This document shows, piece by piece, positions 44,019 to 51,934 of a stretch of 64,000 nt of DNA. The notes beneath the pieces were generated by a model. The model was not told the origin of the DNA. It worked only from the letters and a program-made list of their open reading frames with translations, and did not search any database. A program made the translations under genes and the position numbers. Origin of the DNA: SG8-30 sp964406445. Its GTDB lineage: Bacteria > Pseudomonadota > Gammaproteobacteria > Steroidobacterales > Steroidobacteraceae. Position 1 is the stretch's first letter; each line of letters starts with the position of its first letter. The DNA is taken from NCBI GenBank assembly GCA_964406445.1, contig CAYORU010000012.1, forward strand, positions 1 through 64,000. Reading direction: 5' to 3'.

Positions 44019-45914
44019 TCAGGCCTCCGCCTGCACGACGCGCGTCAGGCCGTGGCGGGACCAGAAACGCTCGACGGTGGCCCTGAGGCTCGCGTCGTCG
44101 AGGCCGGCTTCGCGCAGATTTTCGTCGCGCGAGCCGTGTTGGATGAACCGGTCGGGAATCCCGATCTGCAGCACTGGGGTCGCGAGCCCGAATGCCTGCA
44201 GGCACTCGAGGATCGCCGAGCCGGCGCCGCCGGCCACGACGTTCTCCTCGAGGGTCACGATCGCGCGGTGGCGGCGGGCGAGGTCCACGACCAGGTCCTC
44301 GTCGAGCGGCTTGACGAAGCGCATGTCCGCGACGGTGGCGTCGAAGGCCGGCGCGATGCGCAGCGCGGCCGGCACCATGGCGCCGAAGCCGAGCAGCGCG
44401 AGGCCGCCGCGCCCTTCGCGCCGCAGCACGCCCTTGCCGACCGGCAGGGCGCGCATCTCGCGCTCGGGCGCCACCCCCGTGCCCGGGCCGCGCGGGTAGC
44501 GGACCGCCGCCGGCTGCCCGAGCGTCGCCGCCGTGTAGAGCATCTGCCGGCACTCGTTCTCGTCGGAAGGCGCCATCACCACCATGTTCGGGACGCAGCG
44601 CAGGTAGGTGAGGTCGAAGGCGCCCTGGTGGGTCGAGCCGTCCCCGCCGACGAACCCGCCGCGGTCGATCGCGAACACCACCGGCAGGCGCTGCAGCGCG
44701 ACGTCATGGATCAGCTGGTCGTAGGCGCGCTGCAGGAAGGTCGAGTAGATGGCCACGACCGGCCGCTGGCCCTCGCAGGCGAGTCCCGCGGCGAGCGTCA
44801 CCGCGTGCTGCTCGGCGATCGCCACGTCGAAGTAGCGCTCGGGGAAGCGCTGCTCGAACTCGACCATGCCCGAGCCCTCGCGCATGGCCGGGGTGATGCC
44901 GACGATGCGCGGATCCGCCTCGGCCATGTCGCAGAGCCACTGGCCGAAGACCTGCGAGTAGCTCGGGCCGCCGGCGGCCTGCTTGCGCATCTGCCCGCTC
45001 GCCGGGTCGAAGGGGCCCGGGCCGTGCCAGGCGATCGGGTCCGCCTCGGCCGGCGCGTAGCCCTTGCCCTTCTGGGTGACCACGTGCAGGAACTGCGGGC
45101 CTTTCAGCTTGCGCATGTTGCCGAGGGTCGAGACCAGCAGGCCGACGTCGTGGCCGTCGATCGGGCCGACGTAGTTGAAGCCGAGTTCCTCGAACACGGT
45201 GCTCGGCAGGATCATGCCCTTGGCGTGGACCTCGGAGCGGCGAACCAGCTCCCAGGCGACCGGCATCTTGCGCAGCACCTTCTTCGAGTTCTCGCGCAGG
45301 TGGTCGTAGGTGCGGCCCGACAGCAGGCGCGCGAAGTAGTTGGACAGCGCGCCGACGTTGCGCGAGATGGACATGTCGTTGTCGTTCAGCACGACGAGCA
45401 GGTCGTTGTCGAGGCTGCCGGCGTGGTTCATGGCCTCCCAGGCCATGCCCGCGCTCATCGCGCCATCGCCGATCACGGCGACCACCCGGCGGTCACCTCC
45501 GACGCGCTCGTTGGCGATCGCCATGCCGAGCGCCGCGCTGATCGAGGTGCTGGAATGACCGACCCCGAAGGTGTCGAACTCGCTCTCGCCGCGGCAGGGG
45601 AAGGGCGCCAGCCCGTCCTTGAGCTTGATGGTGGCCAGGCGGTCGCGGCGCCCGGTGAGCACCTTGTGCGGGTAGGCCTGGTGGCCGACGTCCCAGACCA
45701 GCCGGTCGCGCGGGGTCTCGTAAACGTAGTGCAGTGCGACGGTGAGCTCGACGGTGCCGAGGCCCGCGGCGAAGTGTCCCCCCATCCGCGAAACCGTCTC
45801 GACCAGGTACTCGCGCAGCTCGCGGGCGACCTCGGGCAGCTCCGTCTCGGGGAGCTGGCGCAGGTCGGCGGGCGAGGCGATCCGGGACAGCCGGGGGTAG
45901 CGGTCTTCGGCCAT
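44019..45914 (-). CDS. dxs: 1-deoxy-D-xylulose-5-phosphate synthase
   Basis: Thiamine-diphosphate enzyme making DXP from pyruvate and glyceraldehyde phosphate, the first MEP-pathway step. 631 residues, normal length. Seen: LVWDVGHQAYPHKVLTGRRD, GHSSTSISAALG, GDGAMSAGMAWEAMNHAG (ThDP motif), IDGHDVGLLV, AIAEQHAVTLAAG and GGDGSTHQGAFDL. The ATG at 45914 starts MAEDRYPRL; the upstream open frame lacks family similarity. Downstream of ispA in the same direction. Confidence 0.96.
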   Translation of the reverse strand: MAEDRYPRLSRIASPADLRQLPETELPEVARELREYLVETVSRMGGHFAAGLGTVELTVALHYVYETPRDRLVWDVGHQAYPHKVLTGRRDRLATIKLKDGLAPFPCRGESEFDTFGVGHSSTSISAALGMAIANERVGGDRRVVAVIGDGAMSAGMAWEAMNHAGSLDNDLLVVLNDNDMSISRNVGALSNYFARLLSGRTYDHLRENSKKVLRKMPVAWELVRRSEVHAKGMILPSTVFEELGFNYVGPIDGHDVGLLVSTLGNMRKLKGPQFLHVVTQKGKGYAPAEADPIAWHGPGPFDPASGQMRKQAAGGPSYSQVFGQWLCDMAEADPRIVGITPAMREGSGMVEFEQRFPERYFDVAIAEQHAVTLAAGLACEGQRPVVAIYSTFLQRAYDQLIHDVALQRLPVVFAIDRGGFVGGDGSTHQGAFDLTYLRCVPNMVVMAPSDENECRQMLYTAATLGQPAAVRYPRGPGTGVAPEREMRALPVGKGVLRREGRGGLALLGFGAMVPAALRIAPAFDATVADMRFVKPLDEDLVVDLARRHRAIVTLEENVVAGGAGSAILECLQAFGLATPVLQIGIPDRFIQHGSRDENLREAGLDDASLRATVERFWSRHGLTRVVQAEA

Positions 45915-45972
45915 CGCGAAAGTGTACCCGACTCCGGTGCCCAAGGGCCCGGGCCGGTCGTGACGGCCGCCG

Positions 45973-46890
45973 CTACTGGTCGCGCGTCGCGACGAAGCGG
46001 GCGAGCTCCCTGAGGCCTTCGGCCTCGGGTCCGAACGCGGCGAGCGCCGCGAGCGATTCGGCGAGCAGGGCCTCGACGCGCGCATGGGCGGCCGCGCAGC
46101 CGGCGACCGCCGGGAAGGTCGGCTTGCAGGACTCTGCGTCGGCGCGGACCGGCTTGCCGACCACGGCGACCTCGCCCTCGACGTCGAGCAGGTCGTCGAC
46201 GATCTGGAACGCGAGCCCGAGCGCGGAGGCGTAGCGGGCGAGCGCGGCGTACCGGGCCGGCGCGAGCCCCGGGCAGGACTCCGCGGCCATCAGCACGCTG
46301 GCCTCGATCAGCGCACCGGTCTTGCGCCGGTGCATCTCCTCGACCTCCGGCAGCGCCAGCTGGCGGCCGACCGCGGCGAGGTCCATGGCCTGCCCGCCGG
46401 CCATGCCCGCCGTGCCGCTGGCGCGGGCCAGCACCCGGATGACGGCCATTCGGGCCGCCGGCGACTCGACCATCGCCGCGTCGGTCGAGAGGATCTCGAA
46501 GGCCAGCACCTGCAGCGCGTCGCCGGCCAGGATCGCGGTCGCCTCGTCGAAGGCGCGGTGGGTCGTCGGACGGCCCCGCCGCAGGTCGTCGTCGTCCATG
46601 GCCGGCAGGTCGTCGTGCACCAGCGAGTAGGCGTGGATGATCTCCACCGCGGCGGCCGGCGCGTCGAGCCGCGCCGGCTCGACCCCGACCGCCTCGCCGG
46701 TCAGGTAGCAGAGGATCGGCCGGACGCGCTTGCCGGGTCCGAGGACCGCGTAGCGCATGGCCTCGTGCAGGCGCGCCGGGGCCTGCGCAGCCGGGGCCAG
46801 GTATCCGTCGAGCGCCGCCTCGACCCGCCGCCGGTAGGCCTCGACCCGCCGGTGGAGGTCGTCCCCGGCCGCTGCCGCGGGGGCGCTCAG
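45973..46890 (-). CDS. ispA: Farnesyl diphosphate synthase (IspA-type)
   Basis: Condenses DMAPP and IPP to farnesyl diphosphate. Both aspartate motifs are present: LVHDDLPAMDDDDLRRGRPT and FQIVDDLLDVEG; also GKRVRPIL and MAGGQAMDL. The N-terminal helix LHRRVEAYRRRVEAALDGYL must be included, yet between it and the xseB stop there is no ATG, GTG or TTG in frame. The only plausible start is the CTG at 46890-46888, overlapping the xseB TGA and right after GAGGAGG. Thus about 305 residues with a CTG start, or a sequencing problem. The spacing to the ribosome site is short, so translational coupling may dominate. Confidence 0.9.
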   Translation of the reverse strand: MSAPAAAAGDDLHRRVEAYRRRVEAALDGYLAPAAQAPARLHEAMRYAVLGPGKRVRPILCYLTGEAVGVEPARLDAPAAAVEIIHAYSLVHDDLPAMDDDDLRRGRPTTHRAFDEATAILAGDALQVLAFEILSTDAAMVESPAARMAVIRVLARASGTAGMAGGQAMDLAAVGRQLALPEVEEMHRRKTGALIEASVLMAAESCPGLAPARYAALARYASALGLAFQIVDDLLDVEGEVAVVGKPVRADAESCKPTFPAVAGCAAAHARVEALLAESLAALAAFGPEAEGLRELARFVATRDQ

Positions 46891-47138
46891 GCCTCCTCTC
46901 CCTCGTCCGGCTCGAAGTCCTCGAGCACCGGCTCGGCGCCGGGGCGCTGGCTCAGGACCTTGACCTTCTGCTCCGCCTGCTTGAGCGCGGTCTCGCAGCT
47001 GCGCGTCAGCGCGACGCCGCGCTCGAACTGGCGCAGCGACTCCTCGAGGGGCAGTTCGCCCTGTTCCAGGCGCTCGACGATCTGCTCGAGCTCGGCCATC
47101 GAGGCCTCGAAGTCGGTGCTGCGGGTCTTTCGGGACAC
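46887..47138 (-). CDS. xseB: Exodeoxyribonuclease VII small subunit
   Basis: Small helical subunit of ExoVII, which degrades single-stranded DNA with XseA. About 83 residues from the GTG at 47138: FEASMAELEQIVERLEQGEL, PLEESLRQFERGVALTRSCE, LKQAEQKVKVL. The in-frame ATG at 47192 would make it longer than the family. Classic neighbour of ispA. Confidence 0.9.
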   Translation of the reverse strand: MSRKTRSTDFEASMAELEQIVERLEQGELPLEESLRQFERGVALTRSCETALKQAEQKVKVLSQRPGAEPVLEDFEPDEGEEA

Positions 47139-47232
47139 GGCTGCTCGCGATTGCGGCGGACACGGGTGGGCTAACTCTTGCAGGTCGGCCACGGCCGGTC
47201 AACGCGGGCGCGCCGCGCGCCCGGCCGGTCAT

Positions 47233-47261
47233 TTGACTTGCCCCGGATCGCGGCGGAACAT
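47233..47261 (+). promoter_or_regulatory. Putative promoter of the rubrerythrin operon
   Basis: TTGACT at 47233-47238 is followed after 17 bases by GAACAT at 47256-47261. It lies about 90 bases before the rubrerythrin start in an otherwise gene-free gap after the divergent xseB. Consensus-based only. Confidence 0.35.
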
Positions 47262-47349
47262 CCCGGACAGGCGCCCGACCGGGCCCGATCCGGCATCGGC
47301 GCCCGGCAATGACCGCGCCATCCGATGCAGCAAACGAGGAGGGCATCCT

Positions 47350-47766
47350 GTGAACCTCAAGGGCAGCAAGACCGAGGGCAACCTCAAGGCCGCTTTCGCG
47401 GGCGAGTCGCAGGCCAACCGCCGGTACCTCTATTTCGCGCAGAAGGCCGACGTCGAGGGCTACAACGACGTGGCCGCCGTGTTCCGCTCGACCGCGGAGG
47501 GCGAGACGGGCCACGCCCACGGCCACCTCGAGTACCTCGAGCAGGTCGGCGACCCGGCCACCGGGCTGCCGATCGGCGGCACCCCGGACAACCTGAAGGC
47601 CGCGATCGCCGGCGAGACCCACGAGTACACCGACATGTACCCGGGCATGGCGAAGACCGCGCGCGACGAGGGCTTCCACGAGATCGCCGACTGGTTCGAG
47701 ACGCTCGCCAAGGCGGAACGCTCGCACGCGAACCGCTTCCAGAAGGCGCTGGACCAGCTCGCCTGA
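47350..47766 (+). CDS. Rubrerythrin family protein
   Basis: A 138-residue ferritin-like di-iron protein, probably a peroxide reductase in the cytoplasm. LKAAFAGESQANRRYLYFA and ETGHAHGHLEYL carry the first Glu/ExxH iron ligands; AIAGETHEYTDMYPGMAK and AERSHANRFQKAL the second set. The C-terminal rubredoxin domain of classical rubrerythrin is absent. The GTG at 47350 follows GAGGAGG. First gene of a three-gene operon with an Fe-S protein and a DUF3501 protein, a combination found in many proteobacteria. Confidence 0.9.
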   Translation: MNLKGSKTEGNLKAAFAGESQANRRYLYFAQKADVEGYNDVAAVFRSTAEGETGHAHGHLEYLEQVGDPATGLPIGGTPDNLKAAIAGETHEYTDMYPGMAKTARDEGFHEIADWFETLAKAERSHANRFQKALDQLA

Positions 47767-47851
47767 ATCCCGCCGGACAGGTCGCGCGGCGCGCGCGGCG
47801 GAGCGCGATCCGCCCGCCTCGCGGCCGTCCCGCGGCCGGCCGGTCCCGCCC

Positions 47852-49201
47852 ATGAGCGAGCAGACCAGGTCCCCGCGCGAGGGCAGCCTCGAGGCGCCGA
47901 CGCGGCACCCCCTCGACTGGGAGAGCGCGGAGTTCCGCGACGAGTCTTCGCTGTTCGCGGAGCTCGGGCGCGTCTTCGACATCTGTCACGGCTGTCGCCG
48001 ATGCGTCAGCCTGTGCAACGCCTTCCCCGCGCTCTTCGACCACGTCGACGGCTCGCCGACCGGCGAGCTCGACGGGGTGCCGCGGTCCGCGTACTGGGAC
48101 GTCGTGGACCACTGCTACCTCTGCGACATGTGCTACCTGTCGAAATGCCCCTACGTGCCGCCGCACGAGTGGAACGTCGACTTCCCGCACCTGATGCTGC
48201 GCGCCAAGGCCTTCCGCTTCCGCCGCGACGGCGCGAGCCTTCGGGACCGCATGCTGGCTTCGACCGAGCTGGTCGGCTCGATCGCGGGCATCCCGGTGGT
48301 GGCCGGCCTCGTCAACGCCGCGAACCGCAGCAAGGGCGTGCGGCGGCTGCTCGAGCGCAGCCTCGGCGTCCACGCGGAGGCGCCCGTCCCCGTGTACCAC
48401 GCGAAGACCTTCCGTCGCCGCGAGGCGGGCCGCGCCCGGCCGGCGCTCGACGCCGAGGCCACCGAGGAAACGCGCGGCAAGGTGGCGCTGTTCTCGACCT
48501 GCTACGGCAACCGCAACCTGCCGACCCTCGGCGAGGACCTCGTCGCGGTGTTCGAGCACAACGGGATCGCCGTCGTCACCATCGAGGGCGAGCGGTGCTG
48601 CGGGATGCCGCGGCTCGAGCTCGGCGACCTCGAGGCGGTCGAGCGGCTCAAGGAGCGCAACCTGCCGCGGCTCGCGCAGTGGGTGGAGCAGGGCTTCGAC
48701 ATCGTGGCCCCGGTGCCGTCCTGTGCGCTGATGTTCAAGCAGGAGCTGCCGCTGATGTTCCCGGACGATCCCGCGGTCGCCGCGGTCCGGTCGCGCACCT
48801 TCGATCCCTTCGAGTACCTGATGCTGCGCCACAAGGCCGGCAAGCTCCGCACCGAGTTCCCCAACCCCCTCGGCAAGGTCGCCTACCACGTCCCCTGCCA
48901 CCTGCGCGTGCAGCGCATCGGACTCAAGACTCGCGATGCCCTGAAGCTCGTGCCCGGCACGACGCTCGAGGTGATCGAGCGCTGCTCCGGCCACAACGGC
49001 ACCTACGCGGTCAAGCGCGAGTTCCACGAGCACTCGGTGAAGATCGGGCGGCCGGTGGTGCAGCGGGTGGCGGCGGCTGGCGCCGACCACTACGCGAGCG
49101 ATTGCCCGATGGCCGGCGAGCAGATCGCGCATGGCCTCGCGGACCGGGGCCGCGGGCCCGAGCACCCGATGAGCCTGCTGCGCCAGGCCTACGGCATCTG
49201 A
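47852..49201 (+). CDS. Heterodisulfide-reductase-related Fe-S oxidoreductase (GlpC/CCG type)
   Basis: A 449-residue electron-transfer protein. Two ferredoxin-type clusters: CHGCRRCVSLC and CYLCDMCYLSKCPYVPP in the first 110 residues. Two CCG-type domains follow, with CCGMPRLELGD near 250 and HVPCHLRVQRIG plus RCSGHNGTYAVK near 350-390. It has no membrane segment. It may feed electrons to or from the rubrerythrin encoded just upstream; the partner is inferred from the conserved gene trio. Confidence 0.85.
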   Translation: MSEQTRSPREGSLEAPTRHPLDWESAEFRDESSLFAELGRVFDICHGCRRCVSLCNAFPALFDHVDGSPTGELDGVPRSAYWDVVDHCYLCDMCYLSKCPYVPPHEWNVDFPHLMLRAKAFRFRRDGASLRDRMLASTELVGSIAGIPVVAGLVNAANRSKGVRRLLERSLGVHAEAPVPVYHAKTFRRREAGRARPALDAEATEETRGKVALFSTCYGNRNLPTLGEDLVAVFEHNGIAVVTIEGERCCGMPRLELGDLEAVERLKERNLPRLAQWVEQGFDIVAPVPSCALMFKQELPLMFPDDPAVAAVRSRTFDPFEYLMLRHKAGKLRTEFPNPLGKVAYHVPCHLRVQRIGLKTRDALKLVPGTTLEVIERCSGHNGTYAVKREFHEHSVKIGRPVVQRVAAAGADHYASDCPMAGEQIAHGLADRGRGPEHPMSLLRQAYGI

Positions 49202-49218
49202 GGGAGGCCGCGGCGGCG

Positions 49219-49824
49219 ATGACGAGCCCGAGGATCGTGCTGCGCGGCCCGCTTCGGCCGCGGGACCTGTTGAGCCTCGAGCAGTATGCCCGCGAGCGAG
49301 GCGACTTCAGGCGCCGGGTGATCGCGCACAAGCAGCCGCGCACGATCGCCGTCGGGCCCCACTGCACCTGGATCTTCGAGGACCCGCTCACGATCCAGTA
49401 CCAGGTGCAGGAAATGCTGCGGGTCGAGCGCATCTTCGAGCCGGAGGGCATCCAGGACGAGCTCGACGCCTACAACCCGTTGATTCCCGACGGCGGCAAC
49501 TGGAAGGCGACCCTGCTGATCGAGTACCCCGACGAGGCGGAGCGCAAGGCGGCGCTCGCGCGCCTGAAGGGCGTCGAGTCGCGTTGCTACGTGCAGGTGG
49601 CCGGCTTCGAGCCCGTCTTCGCGATCGCGGACGAGGACCTCGAGCGCGAGAACGAGGAGAAGACCTCGTCGGTCCACTGGCTGCGCTTCGAGCTGGCCCC
49701 GGCCGTGCGTGCGGCGGTCAAGTCGGGCGCGCAGGTCAGCGTCGGCGTCGCGCACCCGGCCTACGATCACGCCGCGAGCCTCGGCGCGGAGTCGCGCGCG
49801 GCGCTCGCCTTGGACCTCGACTGA
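49219..49824 (+). CDS. DUF3501 family protein
   Basis: A 201-residue soluble protein with the DUF3501 marks: LLSLEQYARERGDFRRRVI, VGPHCTWIFEDPLTIQYQVQ, EMLRVERIFEPEGIQDELDA and NPLIPDGGNWKATLLIEYPD. Function unknown; it nearly always follows the rubrerythrin and Fe-S genes, so it probably serves the same peroxide or electron-transfer pathway. The ATG at 49219 follows GAGGGAGG. A terminator follows. Confidence 0.85.
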   Translation: MTSPRIVLRGPLRPRDLLSLEQYARERGDFRRRVIAHKQPRTIAVGPHCTWIFEDPLTIQYQVQEMLRVERIFEPEGIQDELDAYNPLIPDGGNWKATLLIEYPDEAERKAALARLKGVESRCYVQVAGFEPVFAIADEDLERENEEKTSSVHWLRFELAPAVRAAVKSGAQVSVGVAHPAYDHAASLGAESRAALALDLD

Positions 49825-49861
49825 GGCCGGCGCGCCCCGCCGGGTCGCGCCTGCTAGAATG

Positions 49862-49886
49862 CGCCCGCCTCCGGCGGGCGTTTTTT
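49862..49886 (+). terminator. Rho-independent terminator of the rubrerythrin operon
   Basis: CGCCCGCC (49862-49869), loop TCC, GGCGGGCG (49873-49880), then six T (49881-49886): a perfect 8-bp GC stem with a U-tract. It ends only 24 bases before the parE ATG, separating the two units. Confidence 0.92.
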
Positions 49887-49909
49887 CTCGAGAGGGCCAC
49901 CCACCCGCG

Positions 49910-51796
49910 ATGACGCAGTCCTACACCGCTTCCGACATCGAGGTCCTCACCGGCCTCGAGCCCGTGCGCCGCCGCCCGGGGATGTACACCGACACCCGCA
50001 GCCCCAACCACCTCGCCCACGAGGTGATCGACAACAGCGTCGACGAGGCGCTTGCCGGCCATTGCCGCCAGATCGCCGTCACGGTCCACGGCGACGGCTC
50101 GCTGTCGGTCGAGGACGACGGCCGCGGCATGCCCGTCGACGTCCACCCGAAGGAGAAGATGCCCGGCGTCGAGCTGATCCTCACGCGCCTGCACGCCGGC
50201 GGCAAGTTCTCCGATCGCACCTACCAGCAGTCCGGCGGACTGCACGGCGTCGGCGTGTCGGTGGTCAACGCCCTGTCGCGCAACCTCGAGTGCTGGGTCC
50301 GCCGCGACGGCCGCGAGTACAACATCGCCTTCAAGGACGGCCGGACGGCCTCGCAGCTCGAGGCGGTCGGCAGCGTCAAGCGCGGCGTGACCGGCACCAC
50401 GCTGCGTTTCTGGCCCGATCCGAAGTTCTTCGACTCGCCCGTCTTCTCCGTGCCGCGCCTGCGCCACGTGCTGCGCGCCAAGGCGGTCCTGTGCCCGGGC
50501 CTGCGCGTGCGCCTCGCCCTCGAGGCGACCGGCGAGGTGGAGGAGTGGTTCCACACGGGCAACCTGGCGGACTACCTCGTCACGCAGCTCGCCGGCGCGA
50601 GGACGCTGCCGGCCGAGCCCTTCGCCGGCAACCTCAAGGGCGGCGACGAGGCCGCCGACTGGGCCTTCTGCTGGGCGCCCGACGCGCCGGCACAGGTCTC
50701 GGAGAGCTACGTCAACCTCATTCCCACGCCGGAGGGCGGCACGCACGTCAACGGGCTGCGCGCCGGCGCTACCGAGGCCGTGCGCGAGTTCTGCGAGTTC
50801 CGCAACCTGCTGCCGCGCGGCCTCAAGCTCGCGCCCGAGGACGTCTGGCAGAGCGTCAACTTTGTGCTCTCGGTGCGCATGCGCGAGCCGCAGTTCGCCG
50901 GACAGACCAAGGAGAAGCTCGCCTCGCGCGAGTCGGCCGCGTTCGTCTCCGGGGTGGTCAAGGACGCCTTCGCGCTGTGGCTCAACCAGCATCCCGAGGC
51001 CGGCGAGAAGATCGCGCAGTTCGCGATCGGCAACGCCCAGGAACGGCTGCGCGCGGCGCAGAAGGTCAGCCGCAAGCGGATCGTCAGCGGCCCGGCGCTG
51101 CCGGGCAAGCTCGCCGACTGCACGCTGCAGGACCCGGCGCGCTGCGAGATCTTCCTGGTCGAGGGCGATTCCGCCGGCGGCTCGGCGAAGCAGGCCCGCG
51201 ACCGCGAGTTCCAGGCGGTCATGCCGCTGCGCGGCAAGATCCTCAACACCTGGGAGGTCGACTCGGCCGGGGTGCTGCAGTCGCAGGAGGTCGCCGACAT
51301 CGCCACCGCGCTCGGCGTCGATCCCGGCTCGGCCGACCTCGCGCGCCTGCGCTACCACAAGGTCTGCATCCTCGCCGACGCCGACTCGGACGGCGCGCAC
51401 ATCGCGACGCTCCTGTGCGCGCTGTTCCTGCGCCATTTCCGGCCGCTCGTCACCGCGGGCCACGTGTTCGTGGCGATGCCGCCGCTGTTTCGCATCGACG
51501 TGGGCAAGCAGGTGTTCTACGCGCTCGGCGAGCACGACCGCCAGGGCATCCTGGACCGTCTCGCCGCGGAGGGCGTCCGCGGCAAGCCCGTGGTGACCCG
51601 CTTCAAGGGCCTCGGCGAGATGAGCGCGCTGCAGCTGCGCGAGACCACCATGGCGCCGGAGACGCGCCGCCTCGTGCAGCTGACGGTGGACGCGAAGGAC
51701 GAGGCGGACCGGCTGCTCGACCTGCTGCTCGCCAAGAAGCGCGCCGCGGACCGGCGGGAGTGGCTGGAGAGCAAGGGGAATCTGGCAGAGGTGTGA
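49910..51796 (+). CDS. parE: DNA topoisomerase IV subunit B
   Basis: ATPase subunit of topoisomerase IV, which unlinks daughter chromosomes. 628 residues. GHKL ATP site: EVIDNSVDEALAG, DDGRGMPVD and GLHGVGVSVVNALS; TOPRIM: LVEGDSAGGSAKQARDREFQ, LPLRGK-type MPLRGKILN, DADSDGAHIATLL. The start MTQSYTASDIEVL is as in relatives. The TGA stop (51794-51796) is inside a GTGAGCC unit of repeat copy 4. parC follows about 140 bases on. Confidence 0.96.
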   Translation: MTQSYTASDIEVLTGLEPVRRRPGMYTDTRSPNHLAHEVIDNSVDEALAGHCRQIAVTVHGDGSLSVEDDGRGMPVDVHPKEKMPGVELILTRLHAGGKFSDRTYQQSGGLHGVGVSVVNALSRNLECWVRRDGREYNIAFKDGRTASQLEAVGSVKRGVTGTTLRFWPDPKFFDSPVFSVPRLRHVLRAKAVLCPGLRVRLALEATGEVEEWFHTGNLADYLVTQLAGARTLPAEPFAGNLKGGDEAADWAFCWAPDAPAQVSESYVNLIPTPEGGTHVNGLRAGATEAVREFCEFRNLLPRGLKLAPEDVWQSVNFVLSVRMREPQFAGQTKEKLASRESAAFVSGVVKDAFALWLNQHPEAGEKIAQFAIGNAQERLRAAQKVSRKRIVSGPALPGKLADCTLQDPARCEIFLVEGDSAGGSAKQARDREFQAVMPLRGKILNTWEVDSAGVLQSQEVADIATALGVDPGSADLARLRYHKVCILADADSDGAHIATLLCALFLRHFRPLVTAGHVFVAMPPLFRIDVGKQVFYALGEHDRQGILDRLAAEGVRGKPVVTRFKGLGEMSALQLRETTMAPETRRLVQLTVDAKDEADRLLDLLLAKKRAADRREWLESKGNLAEV

Positions 51797-51897
51797 GCCG
51801 GAAAGTGACCGGTGATCGGTGACCAGTGATCGGCCAGAAGGCCCAATTCAGGGCACTGCCTGGCTTGGCCGGTCACCGGTCACCGGTCACCGGTCAC
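51793..51897 (-). repeat. Heptamer inverted-array element, copy 4
   Basis: One outer GTGAGCC (51793-51799), then GTGACCG, GTGATCG, GTGACCA, GTGATCG (51805-51832); right arm four CGGTCAC units (51870-51897). Its core aligns with copies 2 and 5 only in reverse, with GGCCAAGCCAGGCAGTGCC on the minus strand, so it is inverted. It separates parE from parC and contains the parE stop. Confidence 0.9.
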
Positions 51898-51934
51898 CTT
51901 CGCAGGCACCCCGCAGGAATCAACGGAACCGCAC

